From Ceratodon purpureus (lineage: Eukaryota > Streptophyta > Bryopsida > Pseudoditrichales > Ditrichaceae), in assembly GCA_014871385.1 (NCBI GenBank), contig CM026427.1:13972430-14036429 (forward strand): a stretch of 64,000 bases of DNA. The letters run 5' to 3'. The translations under genes were made by a program, and so were the position numbers. Positions 48,431-60,226 of this stretch are shown here, in pieces. The notes beneath the pieces are model-generated. The model had not been told where the DNA came from. It worked only from the letters and a program-made list of their open reading frames with translations, and ran no database searches. Position 1 is the stretch's first letter. The number at the start of each line of letters is the position of its first letter.

Positions 48431-49005
48431 TTGAGTCCATTTTTAGATACCTTAACTCGGCCAAGACTCTTGCTCTATTTTTAGACACCTTGACCGGTTC
48501 TACGCCATATTATTAAAAACAATAAAGTTGTTCTTTTCTATTTACAATACAAAAGAAATTGATTAAATACTACAATTTTTTTTTTTACAATGGAAATCTT
48601 AGAATTGATTAAAGATTACAATTTTTTTTTTACAATGGAAATCTTGGTGGATAGATTCTAAATTCTCAAAATATTTAAATAAAAAATATCTTCAAAAATA
48701 TTATACTATACCCATTCATAATACTATTTCTATTATTCTTCTTCTCAAAAGGTATCAACCTCTTTTAAGTTACACCATCCATCATAGAAGTAAAATTAAA
48801 TTAAAACATTAGTTGTTAAAACCACTTTATTCTGCCTTTGTTCACTTTGCAAACTACATGAATCCAGTTAGCATACCATAAATGTTTTTTGAAAAATGCT
48901 AGATTGTATTAAAAAAAATGGCCAATTATTTTCCAAAATGATAAATTTTTTTTGTTGTAATAATTGTTGGTTTAAAGAAATTATTATATTGAATGGCTAC
49001 TTGAT

Positions 49006-51030
49006 GTGAATATAAATAGTAGTAAAATATCTATTATACAAATGAGCATGGATGTCTCACTCGACGGTTCCACGCCGGAATCCGTCGAGGAGACAACTCA
49101 CACCTTTAGCATGTGCCTTGGGGACCGCTACGGCAGTGGTGGCGCGGAGGGTGCAGTTGCGAACGGTTTGATGGAGAAAGAAGGCGACACATTCTTGCAG
49201 TGCTACCTGATCCATGCACACACCATACACAATCTTTCGGAGCTCCTTCCCATGAACTATCCATTTCTTTCTTCAAACTTATTCTAAGCTTATCGTAATT
49301 TGGTCAGCTTGAGGGTTTGAGGTCTTGTGCTTGCGGCTCCAGTGAAGTGATCGCAATCGACTGGTTTGCTGAGCTCGACTGTTTTGTTGAGTCGTTGCTG
49401 CGTTTCGTGAGCTCGGGGAGCAACGCATCTTGCAGTAGAGCTGGGATTTATTTTTGGAGAGGATGTTTATAGCTTTTGGCTGTGCGCTTGTGGTGATTGA
49501 GTGAGTGTAGGGCGAGGTGATTGCCTTTTGTTTCGTGACGTGATTCTGGCTCAGGAATTCGGAGCTCTGATGGAGCGTTATGGTTTTGGTAGCTGCGGGG
49601 AAGTGGAGGCGTCTTCACGGCTTGGCAGTTCGGAATTCACTACATTTAGGTGCGTGGTAAATTTCTTAGTTCTAGTTAGGGTTTCGTGCGAGTGGTTTCT
49701 CTTACGGAATTTTGAATTGTAATTTTAACTACCAGGAGGTTTGATTAGGTGCTGTGAGTAAATGTCACAAGGAATTGTTGTCGTTGGTGCGAACATTGCG
49801 CGAGATTTGTTATTTTCGTGTGCTTGGAAATGAAATTACAGCAATCAAGAGGTTTTTAGTGCTGTGATTATATTCTGTGGATAAATCTCAATAAGCAATC
49901 ATCATTTTTTGTGAGAATCTTTTAGAGATGAGATCATATTCATACGTTACTCGGCTTGATTCGTGTTTTGTAGACTATGGCTTTCCGCCAATGCGCATTG
50001 TTCCAATTTCTTTTGTTTTGTCTATGCAGCGAGATAGCATTGGTATTCAGTACACTACGTATTAGATGCTAGAGAAAAAAAATCGATGAAATTGAGATTT
50101 AAGTTTCAATTCGTTGTTGAGCTTGGCTGGAGTTGGCTGATGGGGGCGTTGTGATCAAATTTTGCTTGTAGAGAAACGGGTCAGCTGATTGTTGAGAGAA
50201 CTGTTGTTTGCGTGACCCTTGAGTGAGCTGGAATTGCACTCATGAGTACTGGTACGATTTCTTAATCTTTGATTTTCCTCAATTATCATATAACCTTGTG
50301 CAATTCGCTTGGAAACTGTGTTTAATGAAACGTTTGTTTTCTCGATATTTCGAGGGGTTTAAGTGTACTGAACAGTTTCAGTTCTCAATATGCAGCGATT
50401 GTGTGTATTGAGATGTTTTCGGATTGCTTGTATCAGTTGCCGTGGACTATTGTCCTTTTGTTGTGGCAGTGAAAGAATCAGCAAGTAACAATGCTGGACT
50501 TTGCACAATGGCTGCAGGCAGAGCATGATCGAGGAGTTCTGGAACTATCTTCGCGACGACATTGACACTGTCTTTTTCCAAGACGAGCCTGTGAGAACGA
50601 ATTCATTGTGTTCAAAGAAAGACGAGATGCTTTGCAGTGGTCATGAATTGTTGCGGTAACATATATCGAAGTCACCATGATCGCTGCAACAGTCATGCAT
50701 TGCGCCAGCAGTCGGGGGAATCCAATCGCGCTAGCATTGGGAGCATTCCCACACGAGGTGTTCTTCAAATGACTGCAACCTGCTGAGGCAGTCATCAATG
50801 GCCACCGCAAATTACGTTGAGTCACCCAGGACCGTCCTTTCAAGACATGGTTGTCTACACTTTGCACCGAAATACACGGAAGAGCTCACTTCTCTCGACC
50901 CAAACATCAATACATGACTCCGAAAATTAATTCGAAAATTCAACAATTTGCTCTGTTCCAATGCCCACATTTCTGTAGTTCGGAATAATCCCTAATTCCA
51001 AGAATGTCTTGCAACAAAACAGCCTAAACC
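49006..51030. other. genic-looking region without a resolved gene
   Basis: GC is higher than in the flanks. 49042-49287 is open (MSMDVSLDGSTPESVEETTH...) and could be a first exon or leader. 50500-50630 is open in one frame (RQSMIEEFWNYLRDDIDTVF...). No consistent splicing connects these to each other or to the membrane-spanning segment at 51.04 kb. A decayed receptor-kinase locus is possible from what follows. Confidence 0.3.
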
Positions 51031-51039
51031 CTGAACCGT

Positions 51040-51254
51040 AGGCCAATTTGGCCTGCAACCTGCATTAAGGGTTAAGAAGAACCACAACGTGACCATAATT
51101 ATAACAGTGCTGGCTGCTCCTATTATTGTGTTGCTGGCGTCTATCGTCTCTTTGGTTATAATTCGGAGATTGTACAAAAGGATCCGTGTCCTTCGTGATA
51201 TCCAGCGAGGTATGTCCACTATCTTTCCTTTTCCGAATCAATCCAACAGGACTT
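51040..51254 (+). pseudogene. receptor-like kinase transmembrane/juxtamembrane fragment
   Basis: One open frame gives KKNHNVTIIITVLAAPIIVL, continuing LASIVSLVIIRRLYKRIRVL: a single hydrophobic helix of about 22 residues followed at once by a basic stop-transfer cluster. This is the typical transmembrane exon of a plant receptor-like kinase. A donor (CAGCGAG|GTATGT) lies near 51208, but no extracellular exon or kinase exon follows in the same orientation. A kinase N-lobe fragment lies about 0.5 kb away on the opposite strand, suggesting a rearranged, dead locus. Confidence 0.4.
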
Positions 51255-51692
51255 GAGCAGTTGTGGAAGTTGATAAGCCCTCCTGAATCTGCTATTCATT
51301 GAACCGACCAGATTTTGAAGTACGAGTTGTTGTGTGGACAGGTACGAGTTCAACATGCGGAAGAATATATTTCGGCTTCGTGGTTTCGTTTTAGTGCTTC
51401 CATCGTGAGCCTCCGGTTCGTGTTTAGAGCGCACTTCTTGGGTTTAAGTGCTAGGATTTTGCGCCAATTGAGTGTTCATTTGTACACAGAGGTATTACTC
51501 TGTCTCAGAGAGGCATTGAAATATTTGTAATTGGATTGCTTTTCAAGGAAGGAAAGAACATCATTTTATAAAATATAAATATTTCAATCAGAGTTAAAGT
51601 TTCAACCAGTGAATCTTCTACAATAGTGAATGTAAAATCTTCTATCATAGTGAATGTAAAAATATTAAAAAATGTTCAATGCAGATACGTAC

Positions 51693-51815
51693 CTTGTATA
51701 CAATTCCAAAACTTCCTTCTCCCAATATCATACTTGAGTGGAAATTTTTGGTTGCCACTTGTAATTCATGAAATCTAAACAAAGTTGGTTTAACATCATG
51801 TTGAAGAAATTTTAC
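51693..51815 (-). pseudogene. receptor-like kinase glycine-loop exon fragment
   Basis: The minus-strand frame reads FRFHELQVATKNFHSSMILG, continuing EGSFGIVYK, and then a donor (TATACAAG|GTACGT at 51693). The F..EL..AT.NF....LGEGSFG.VYK pattern is the signature start of plant receptor-like kinase domains (ATP-binding GxGxFG loop, then VYK). Only this one exon is present; the catalytic Lys exon, HRD and DFG regions were not found in the window. It is an isolated exon relic or a captured fragment. Confidence 0.65.
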
Positions 51816-53237
51816 AAAACAATAACAAAGACATTGGTTTTGGTTTAGATTACCACTGTACCACAGCTCAATCACCACCCACTGAACACATATTTATTGT
51901 TTTGATTTTTCTAACATTTCAAAAAATGGATTTTGAAATTTTATTTCTAGCAATGTTTCTGAGAAATCAACTATGATGTAACTACAGTATCTAGAATATA
52001 GACTATATGTTTTACCTGAGGTTTATGAATTCAAACTTATGTTTGGTCAATGTCCTCTTCAGGAACATAGTTTTTGATTTTGTGGCAAAGACAAGTGCAA
52101 CTCTTTAATTCTGCACAGTTTCCATAAATCCAATTATTGATTGTTAATCGTTGATTATTGTTATTTTGCAGGGCATTGCAGACCTTTGTGGAGTTCTACG
52201 AATTGGTGTGAAGTTGGGACCCTTTTATTTATTTGTTACTATAATCCACTCTTGGTTAGTCTTTAGGACTCGTGCATATTGCATTTGAGTTCTTTGACGG
52301 TACCGGGAGTGGGTTGTGCGGACGTTGTTGGATTGACCGAAGGTTTTTAAACCTTTCGACGATCGCGAACGACCGCTTTACAGACTTTTACTTTATTTTA
52401 TATCATCGATTTCTTTATTTGGTGGTGAGTGAAAAAATGAATGCCTTGTGATTTTTTTTGAAGGGGGAGTGTTTATTTGGAATTGGATGGAATTTTAATT
52501 TTGAAAAGGAATGAAAATAATTTGTAATTTGATTATAATTTTTAAATTTTAATTAAAAATCTTTTGGTAGGATTTTCTGATTTAAATTAGCTAATCGTGT
52601 GAATGAGTAACAAAAACACAACAAAGGCCAAGAGTTAGAACTTAGACACAGAACTGACATGGTTTTCTGAGAATTAAAATACCTTGAACTTTTTGAAATA
52701 AGCAACACACTCAACATCAACTTTCTGAATATCTACTTTACATAATACTACATTGAAATTTAATTACAACTCCCAAGTTAACACAAATAAAGAAATATAC
52801 GCTGTAATGAAACTTGAATAACATCTTCTACAATTAAATATAGCTTCTATTATTCGATGATAATTTATGAAATATAGGAGTTTTTATTTTTTTTATTTTT
52901 TTATTTTTTATTTTTTTAAATTTTTTTTTGAATTGAGGAAAATTATGTTGTTTCACAAAAATTCATCAAACAATCATTGGTGTTTTACCTTAAATATCTA
53001 TAGTGCACAAATGATTTTCAATTGAGAATTAAAATTGACATAAATCATGATATACTAAATCATAATCTATTTATTTATTTTGGATTCCAATTATTTCTTT
53101 TATCTTCATAAAATTCTTTTTGAGGAGACTCATATTTTACCATCACATTTTATATCATATATCTTATCATATAATTCATTACATTTTAATATAATATTGT
53201 AAAAGATTTATTGGAGATTTGATTTTGAAAATTTTAT
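51816..53237. other. AT-rich region; Helitron 5' end probably within
   Basis: No gene is seen. Because the Helitron reads rightward and its first ORF starts near 53316, its 5' end (an A|TC junction) should lie in or just before this stretch, but several TC dinucleotides qualify and nothing singles one out. 52140-52440 is less AT-rich and looks like older host sequence. Confidence 0.4.
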
Positions 53238-53315
53238 TTGAGATTGATATTTTTATCTGATTTCATTCTGAATTACAGTATATTAACAAGACATTTTTTC
53301 ATATCATTTACCAAT

Positions 53316-53939
53316 ATGAATCGATTTCGTCGTAAAGCTTTGAGTGTGCGTGCTCTACGTTCTATGGTTAGAGATCGAGTACAACGACAACAACCATCTC
53401 AAATGTCCGTGATTATGTCACTTCAAGGCTCATTGTTAGCTTCAGAGTTCCTGGAGATTCCAAACTCTATTCTTTCATCTACAACCTTAGATGTTGGCAG
53501 AGGAGTTGAACCCTCCCAAAATCATGTAGATCTTTCCGCCATTGGGCCATTTCTTGCACCGTTGGATCAAGGAATTCCCTTGAGTGATGTGGTGACCATT
53601 CCGAATTTTGCTTTGTTACGGTCGGAAATGAACAGACAAGAGGCTTTGGTTCGACGTGCAAACTCTCAACGTCAACGGATGATTCGAAACAGAGATGCGA
53701 TATTGGCAATTCGTGCAACAAGGGAGAGAATCAGAATTGAGCAACAAGCTCGATCAGAACGGAATAGGGCTATTGCTCTTAATATTCGTAGACAGAGGCT
53801 TGAAGATGAACAACGTGCTAGGTCGTTGCAGAATAGAAATATAGCATTGGATCGCCTTGCTTTACGAGAACCTATAGCTTTCTTGCCGCAATCGCCAGAT
53901 CGTGTTCCAGAATCTGATGAAGAAGATATTACTGTTTGA
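53316..53939 (+). CDS. Helitron arginine-rich accessory ORF
   Basis: This open frame of 207 aa runs from the preferred start (53316; an in-frame ATG at 53238 adds 26 AT-rich-encoded residues) to TGA 53937-53939. The N-terminus is basic (MNRFRRKALSVRALRSMVRD). The C-terminal half is a charged helical array of about 25-residue units (NRDAILAIRATRERIRIEQQ, NRAIALNIRRQRLEDEQRAR, NRNIALDRLALREP), ending in an acidic tail (ESDEEDITV). Similar arginine-rich repeats precede the Rep region in some plant Helitrons, so it may be the first exon of the transposase or a separate nucleic-acid-binding protein. It is on the same strand, 0.6 kb ahead of the Rep ORF, with a TA tract between. Confidence 0.6.
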   Translation: MNRFRRKALSVRALRSMVRDRVQRQQPSQMSVIMSLQGSLLASEFLEIPNSILSSTTLDVGRGVEPSQNHVDLSAIGPFLAPLDQGIPLSDVVTIPNFALLRSEMNRQEALVRRANSQRQRMIRNRDAILAIRATRERIRIEQQARSERNRAIALNIRRQRLEDEQRARSLQNRNIALDRLALREPIAFLPQSPDRVPESDEEDITV

Positions 53940-54444
53940 CGTTGTAGTTTGAAATGTTTATTTCCTTCTATTTATTATATAGTATAGCGTTTGTTTTAAA
54001 TAAAATATTGTTCTTTTTTGCTATAAATTATTAGACTATCAACTCAATATTCTATTGCAAGGTTTTTTGGAATTTGTGTCTTTTCAATCTCAATGATGAA
54101 AATGATTTTTGAAATTGTTGTTTTGAATGTTAGAAGTGAAAATTATGTATGCCTTTAATTTTATTGTTTTTGAGCTCAATGTGTACATATTATAAGCATC
54201 ACATTTTCTTTGAACTTCAAATAACCTTGAAGAATTAATGATAATAAAGATTTTGATATTCAATAACATTTATCCAAATATCTTGAAAAGTATCTGTATC
54301 TCACATTCCTCATTTTTTTTTCTAATGTTTAGATGTATTTTAAGATTTTTTATTATAAACTTATATTAAAAAAATATATTTGATACCTTTAGCTCATATT
54401 ATTTATTATTACATTTGACATGATGCAGGTGATTATGTGATTAT

Positions 54445-54561
<117 letters not shown>

Positions 54562-54571
54562 TCCATGAAAA

Positions 54572-55900
54572 ATGGACAATTCATTGGTAGAAGAAGATAC
54601 TTTGCCTTACAGCCATAGAGTTGGAGGTGTTGCCGAGGTGCAAAGTCAAAGTATGTATGAACAGTTATTGAGGCGACGTGCAGCACGAAGAACTAGCAGA
54701 GCCAGAGAAGATGGCGGTGCACATGAAGTACGCTTGGAGAGGTCACGATTAGGAAGACGCGGGCGGATGGATTTGACTCCTCATTATTTGGGTCGCATGG
54801 ATCGAGTTTGTACTTACTGTCGTGGACTACATTGGAGTGATGAAAGATTGACAACCTCAAGTAATCTAAATCCACAATTTGGATCTTGTTGTCTAAAAGG
54901 CAAGGTGAGCCTTCCTTTATTGCGAGATCCTCCACAACGGTTGCGCCAGTTATTTGAAGGTGACAACGAACAAGCTAAAGAATTTCGTACAAATATCCGG
55001 AGATACAATGCTGCCTTTGCGTTTACTTCTGTTGGGACTTCAAGTTCCAATACATACGTTGCAGGAAATGGTCCCTATGTTTTTAAATTCCAAGGAGAAT
55101 TAAGACATCTGAGTGGATCGTTGTTGCCTACTGTTGGTGAAACACCCAAATATGCTCAACTTTATTTTATTGATACTACTGAGGCAACTAACATTCAAAT
55201 GGAGCGTAATCCAGAGTGTACTCAAACTACTATGCTGGAGATTCAAGAATTATTACAAACTCATCATGCGTTTCATAGACACTACAAAGAAGCATATGAA
55301 ATCATGATGGAGTTCGAAGAACAACAAGAACAACAACAACAACGACAATATGGTAGAAGAATTCCAAATGTTGTTCCGCATTTGCATTTTGAAGGTCAAA
55401 TGGATCGAAGACGCTACAATCTTCCGACAGGCAGTGAGATAGCTGTTTTAATACCTGGAGAGGAAGATCGACCACAAGGGACACGGGATATTGTGCTTCG
55501 ACTAAGAGGGGAAGGTCATTTTTTGGAGCGTATTAATGAGTGTCATCCTGCTTATTTGCCATTGCACTATGTGCTGTTATTTCCATTTGAGGAGCTTGGA
55601 TGGCATGAAGGTCTAACCCATTCTAATGGTGAAGGTCGGCTGACCCAAAGAGAATACTTTGCTTTTCGGTTATTCCCACGGAATTCAGAATTTTCTACCA
55701 TTCTTTGTGGTGGGAAGTTATTTCAGCAATTCATTGTCGATGCTTGGGCTGCAACCGAACAAAATAGATTGAATTATATCCAAATGAATCAATCGGATTT
55801 GCGTGCCGATCTGTATCAAGGCCTTGTTGATGCACTACAAGATGATGGAGAAAGAAACATGAATCTTGAAAACTTGGGGCGTCGTATTATTCTTCCATGA
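54572..55900 (+). CDS. Helitron Rep/helicase protein, N-terminal part
   Basis: This 442-aa segment matches the N-terminal part of plant Helitron transposases. It has [20 protein letters not shown], a Cys-containing zinc-finger-like segment followed by [10 protein letters not shown]; then [34 protein letters not shown] and YAQLYFIDT; and at the end [10 protein letters not shown] and [11 protein letters not shown]. The following 1004-aa ORF is in the same frame: only one TGA (55898-55900) separates them, and the eight codons after it are open. In relatives the protein runs straight through here. So this copy has a single in-frame stop in an otherwise continuous protein of about 1455 codons; read-through or alternative starts cannot be excluded. 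Confidence 0.85.
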   Translation: MDNSLVEEDTLPYSHRVGGVAEVQSQSMYEQLLRRRAARRTSRAREDGGAHEVRLERSRLGRRGRMDLTPHYLGRMDRVCTYCRGLHWSDERLTTSSNLNPQFGSCCLKGKVSLPLLRDPPQRLRQLFEGDNEQAKEFRTNIRRYNAAFAFTSVGTSSSNTYVAGNGPYVFKFQGELRHLSGSLLPTVGETPKYAQLYFIDTTEATNIQMERNPECTQTTMLEIQELLQTHHAFHRHYKEAYEIMMEFEEQQEQQQQRQYGRRIPNVVPHLHFEGQMDRRRYNLPTGSEIAVLIPGEEDRPQGTRDIVLRLRGEGHFLERINECHPAYLPLHYVLLFPFEELGWHEGLTHSNGEGRLTQREYFAFRLFPRNSEFSTILCGGKLFQQFIVDAWAATEQNRLNYIQMNQSDLRADLYQGLVDALQDDGERNMNLENLGRRIILP

Positions 55901-55924
55901 AGTCACATTAGTAGTGCTCGGAAC

Positions 55925-58900
55925 ATGTTTGAATTGTTTCAGGATTCCATGGCCATAACCAGATTTTTTCAACATCCAGATGTTTTTGGAATCATGACGG
56001 CAAATCCCAATTGGCGTGAGATATCCCAAGAAGCACTTTTGCCTGGACAAACTGTAGCAGATCGGCCTGATATCGTAGCGCGCGTATTTGAACTTAAGCG
56101 CAATGCACTCATGGCTGATACAAAAAAGATGCATTTTTTTGGAAAATCTGTTGCCCACGTTTTTGTCATTGAGTTCCAAAAGCGGACTTTGCCTCATATG
56201 CACTTTCTGACCTTTTTTGCTAATGAAGACAAGATAAGAGAACCCTGCCAAGTTGATAGAATAGTATGTGCAGAGTTCCCTGATGAACAAGAGGATCCTG
56301 AACTTTTTGGTATGGTCCTAAAGCACATGGTCCATGGACCATGTACTCGTGATCGGTGTCTCGACGAGACTGGACAATGCACAAAACGCTTTCCTAAATC
56401 TTTCCAAGATCAAACTGCAATGGACCAAGATGGTTACCCTCTTTATCGTCGACGCAATGATGGACGCAGTTTTGAAAAACACGGATTTTTCTTCAACAAC
56501 AGCCATGTTGTTCCTTATAACCCTGATTTGACACGAAAGTATGACTGCCATATTAACATTGAAGTTTGTGCATCTGTTCATGCAGTTAAATATATCCATA
56601 AATACATCTATAAAGGTCACGATAGGGCTACTTTGAGGATTGGGGAGGAACAAGATGAGATCAAACAATACCTAGATGCACGTTACATTGGAGCATCGGA
56701 GGCTGTGCGACGTTTACTCAAAATGACGATGCACGATGAAGATCCCAATGTTGTTAGGCTACATTTACATTTGCCAGGGATGCATCGTGTGATTTTTAAT
56801 ACTCGCGATGATCCTCTCACTGTTTTGAATCGTGGCCAAGTTCAAAGAACCAGATTGAAAGAGTTCTTTAGGATGTGTGCTACAGATGAAAATGCCCGTC
56901 GGTTGACATATCAAGAGTTTCCCCAACATTATGTTTGGAAACAACATGAGAGTACATGGAAGATTCGTGAAAGAGGCTTTGCTATCGGTAGGTTGTATTT
57001 TGCAAGACCAGCTGAAGGCGAACGTTTCTATCTGCGACTTCTACTAACGACTATTGCTGGGCCTCGCTCATTTGAAGATCTACGAACGGTGAATGGAGTA
57101 GTACATGGAACCTTCAAAGATGCCTGTAATGCTCTAAGCTTATTACAAGACGATGGAGAGTGGATTAAGTGCTTAGAAGAAGCATCTATTATGCGTACCG
57201 GTGCATCATTGCGCAATTTGTTTGTGGTTATACTCTCCGAATGCAACCCTTCTCATCCTGAGTTATTATGGCAGCGATTTCGTCCTCATCTGTGTGATGA
57301 CTTGCGTCATCGTCTTCGCCAACACCATGGATTATTTGAACCGAGTGAAGAAGAAGAATACGATTTTGGACTTTTTCTCATTGATGAGATATTACGTGAG
57401 CAGTCAAACAGAAACCTTTCTTTGTTTCCCCCAATGCCAATACCAACTCTAAATTGGTCCCATTATCGTGGTAATCGATTCATCAATGAACAACTACAAT
57501 GGAATCGTGAGGACCTCGAACTTTATGTTCTGGAGCATGAACCACAATTCAATGGAGAGCAACGGTATTGTTATGATGCCATACTCAGTTCCATTGAAGA
57601 CGAGTCTGGTGTTGTATTTTTTGTTAATGCTCCTGCTGGTACAGGGAAGACATTCCTCTACAACATCGTGACTGCAAATGTACGAAGCAGAGGAAAAATT
57701 GTTATATGTGTTGCTTCTTCTAGAATTGCTGCTCTCCTTCTTCATGGAGGCCGCACTGCTCATTCAACTTTCAAAATTCCTTTTGAAGTTGATGAATATT
57801 CCATGTGCACTATTAACAAAAACTCTGAATATGCGGATGTGTTTCGTGAGGCTTCTTTGATTATTTGGGATGAGGTTCCTATGCAACACCGACATTGTGC
57901 AGAAGCAGTGGATCGATCACTGCGAGACATTCGTGATTCAAATTCTCCTTTTGGGGGTGTTACCGTTGTGTTTGGAGGTGACTTTCGACAAATCCTGCCG
58001 GTTATTCCAAGAGGTTCGAGACCTCAAATTGTTGGAGCGTGTCTTCGCCGATCTACAATATGGCAACATGTTACAATCTTGAACCTTTCCATCAATATGC
58101 GTTTGCAAAACGCATCTCTTGCAAATAGGGAATTTGCTCAATGGCTATTACAAGTAGGCGATGGCTCTAATTTTGATGACGCAAGCAGCAATATGATTCA
58201 ATTGCATAATTGGATTAACATTGTTTCCTCTATCCGATGTCTTATCGACAACATCTACAACAACATTGACGACATGTCTTTACATGAAGATCAGTATTTT
58301 CGAGATCAAACAATATTAAGTGCTCGCAATACAGATGTTGATTTAATCAACAAGGAGATTTTGCAATCTTTTCCTAGCAATCTCGAAACTTTTAGGAGCG
58401 TTGATTCGAATACTGTTGAAGCTGGTGCGGACAATCATGCTGCATATCCATCTGAGTATTTGAACTCATTGGATTTGTCTGGCATTCCATTGTCAAAACT
58501 TGATTTGAAAATTAGATATCCTATCATTTTATTGCGAAACCTTGCTCCAAAACAAGGACTTTGCAATGGAGCTAGAATGGTTCTCACACGGTTTTCGCAC
58601 CGTGTTTTAGAAGCTCGTTTACTTTTCGGTCCGCATGCAGGCGAGCATGTTTTTATACCACGGATTTCTTTAACTCCTTCTTCTACCGCATTGCCATTCC
58701 ATTTCAGTAGGCGGCAGTTTCCAGTGCGATTGGCATTTGCCATGACAATTAACAAGTTCCAAGGCCAATCTGTAAAGTATGTAGGATTAGATATTAGAGT
58801 CCCAGTTTTTAGTCATGGACAGTTATATGTTGCGCTTTCAAGAGCAACTTCTCCAAATCATATTTCAGCATTGCTTCCACAAAACAGTACAGTGTCCAAC

Positions 58901-58939
58901 ACTGTTAATGTTGTTTACCCAGAAGTTCTGTTACAATGA
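55925..58939 (+). CDS. Helitron Rep (HUH endonuclease) and PIF1-type helicase
   Basis: 1004 aa. The Rep domain has the HUH motif in RTLPHMHFL (His 91 and His 93) and the two-tyrosine motif in KYIHKYIYKGHD (Tyr 223, Tyr 227), with the family block VVPYNPDLTRKYDCHINIE between. The C-terminal half is a superfamily 1B PIF1-like helicase: Walker A NAPAGTGKTF (GTGKT at 572-576), Walker B LIIWDEVPM, motif III GGDFRQILPV, and C-terminal NKFQGQSVKYVGLD with LYVALSRAT. All catalytic signatures are present. The protein nicks the transposon end through Tyr, unwinds and copies a strand by rolling-circle replication. Identity is firm. The only visible defect is the TGA just upstream that separates it from its N-terminal part. 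Confidence 0.93.
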   Translation: MFELFQDSMAITRFFQHPDVFGIMTANPNWREISQEALLPGQTVADRPDIVARVFELKRNALMADTKKMHFFGKSVAHVFVIEFQKRTLPHMHFLTFFANEDKIREPCQVDRIVCAEFPDEQEDPELFGMVLKHMVHGPCTRDRCLDETGQCTKRFPKSFQDQTAMDQDGYPLYRRRNDGRSFEKHGFFFNNSHVVPYNPDLTRKYDCHINIEVCASVHAVKYIHKYIYKGHDRATLRIGEEQDEIKQYLDARYIGASEAVRRLLKMTMHDEDPNVVRLHLHLPGMHRVIFNTRDDPLTVLNRGQVQRTRLKEFFRMCATDENARRLTYQEFPQHYVWKQHESTWKIRERGFAIGRLYFARPAEGERFYLRLLLTTIAGPRSFEDLRTVNGVVHGTFKDACNALSLLQDDGEWIKCLEEASIMRTGASLRNLFVVILSECNPSHPELLWQRFRPHLCDDLRHRLRQHHGLFEPSEEEEYDFGLFLIDEILREQSNRNLSLFPPMPIPTLNWSHYRGNRFINEQLQWNREDLELYVLEHEPQFNGEQRYCYDAILSSIEDESGVVFFVNAPAGTGKTFLYNIVTANVRSRGKIVICVASSRIAALLLHGGRTAHSTFKIPFEVDEYSMCTINKNSEYADVFREASLIIWDEVPMQHRHCAEAVDRSLRDIRDSNSPFGGVTVVFGGDFRQILPVIPRGSRPQIVGACLRRSTIWQHVTILNLSINMRLQNASLANREFAQWLLQVGDGSNFDDASSNMIQLHNWINIVSSIRCLIDNIYNNIDDMSLHEDQYFRDQTILSARNTDVDLINKEILQSFPSNLETFRSVDSNTVEAGADNHAAYPSEYLNSLDLSGIPLSKLDLKIRYPIILLRNLAPKQGLCNGARMVLTRFSHRVLEARLLFGPHAGEHVFIPRISLTPSSTALPFHFSRRQFPVRLAFAMTINKFQGQSVKYVGLDIRVPVFSHGQLYVALSRATSPNHISALLPQNSTVSNTVNVVYPEVLLQ

Positions 58940-59099
58940 AAATTCCAAATTTTTTTTTTTTTTTTTCAAAATTTCAATTCTTTGTTTCTTTTTTTCCATT
59001 TACTATTCCAAAAATATATACTATTCAATTTAATTTTAATTTTTTTTTAATAAAATTATTTGGAGTTTCTAAAAGTCCTTAATATTAATCTAATGACAA

Positions 59100-59126
59100 C
59101 GTGCTCAACGGCACGGGTCCCACTAG
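59100..59126 (+). terminator. Helitron 3' hairpin and CTAG end
   Basis: Stem CGTGC/GCACG with loop TCAACG, then an 11-base tail GGTCCCACTAG and a T in the flank. This structure is the rolling-circle replication terminator of Helitrons and fixes the right boundary to the base. Confidence 0.9.
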
Positions 59127-60224
59127 TAGATATACAATATACTTTATAAAAAATACGGATGAATGTAAATATGTATATTACTTTTATAAAATATAATACC
59201 GGTATTGCCAATTTATTACTTCATAAAAAGTAAAATAAAAAACCTTGGCACACAGTTTTTCAAAAAAATCTACCAAGATTTCAATCCAATTCAATTATGA
59301 AGGAGGGGAGGCGCACATGGCCATGTAGTTGAGATTAGAGGTGCTTTCAAGTTGAGATTGATTTCTACATGAGAAAGTACATGAAGGTTCAATCGAATTC
59401 CGAGAAAAATGCTCAACTGTGATCTTCTAAGAGAATTTTTTTCTCTATTGTGGTCCTCCATACCACAATTGAAAACTACACTACAAAACTCAACACAGCT
59501 CTTTTTCATTATTAATTGAACATATTTTTTCATGCTTATAGAGAATTGGATGATTTTTTTATATGGAGAAAAATAAAGATTAATCGGGAATTAGCTTAGA
59601 ATGAGTGATTTTTCCACAACATTATTTGAGCATCAATCATTGGCATAGCATTATGATTATTTTAACCTAATTAATAAATGAACTTGCATTCATATGAGCA
59701 TGTCAAATTGAACATGTAATTGAGTGATGGAAACACCTTAAGAACTTAAAGATCTAGTCTACTTCTTAATTCAATGACATCTTACCTATAAGTATCGAGT
59801 AAACAAAAAGACCTTTTTCCTTGATTTACCACTAGGTGAAGTTTTTCTATCTACACTTTGCCAATCCAATTTGTGTGATAGTTTATGATTCATAGTTTTA
59901 ACAAAATCAATCAATATTTCATAAATTATTGATTATCCAATTCTAAATAAATGTAAGACCAAATTTATTGTGAATCCACTTCTTGATTTAAATAATGCAA
60001 CAATAAATTTTCTTCCAACTTGAATTGGCTTTTTCCAAATGGTGGTTTGCTTTTGCAAATTGTCTCTTAGCTCATGACATAAATTCATATTTTTTTTTTG
60101 TATAATGTATAATATCAAACAACAAATGTAAGAGATACTTTTGTATCAAAATAGATGATTTTGATTTTATAAAAATATGCAATAAATATAATGATTTAAT
60201 TAAGGATTTTAGAATGTATAAGAT
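59127..60224. other. AT-rich spacer, no gene seen
   Basis: Sequence right of the Helitron insertion point. No coding region is supported; 59280-59540 has a minus-strand open frame without recognisable features. Confidence 0.4.
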
Positions 60225-60226
60225 TA

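Noticed and set aside
55898-55900. Selenocysteine-type recoding of the Helitron TGA
   Set aside because: Land plants are not known to use selenocysteine, and no dedicated element is visible; a simple stop in one copy is the plainer reading.
56318-56668. Minus-strand open frames of about 100-150 aa across 55.8-58.8 kb
   Set aside because: They are antisense shadows of the Helitron Rep/helicase.
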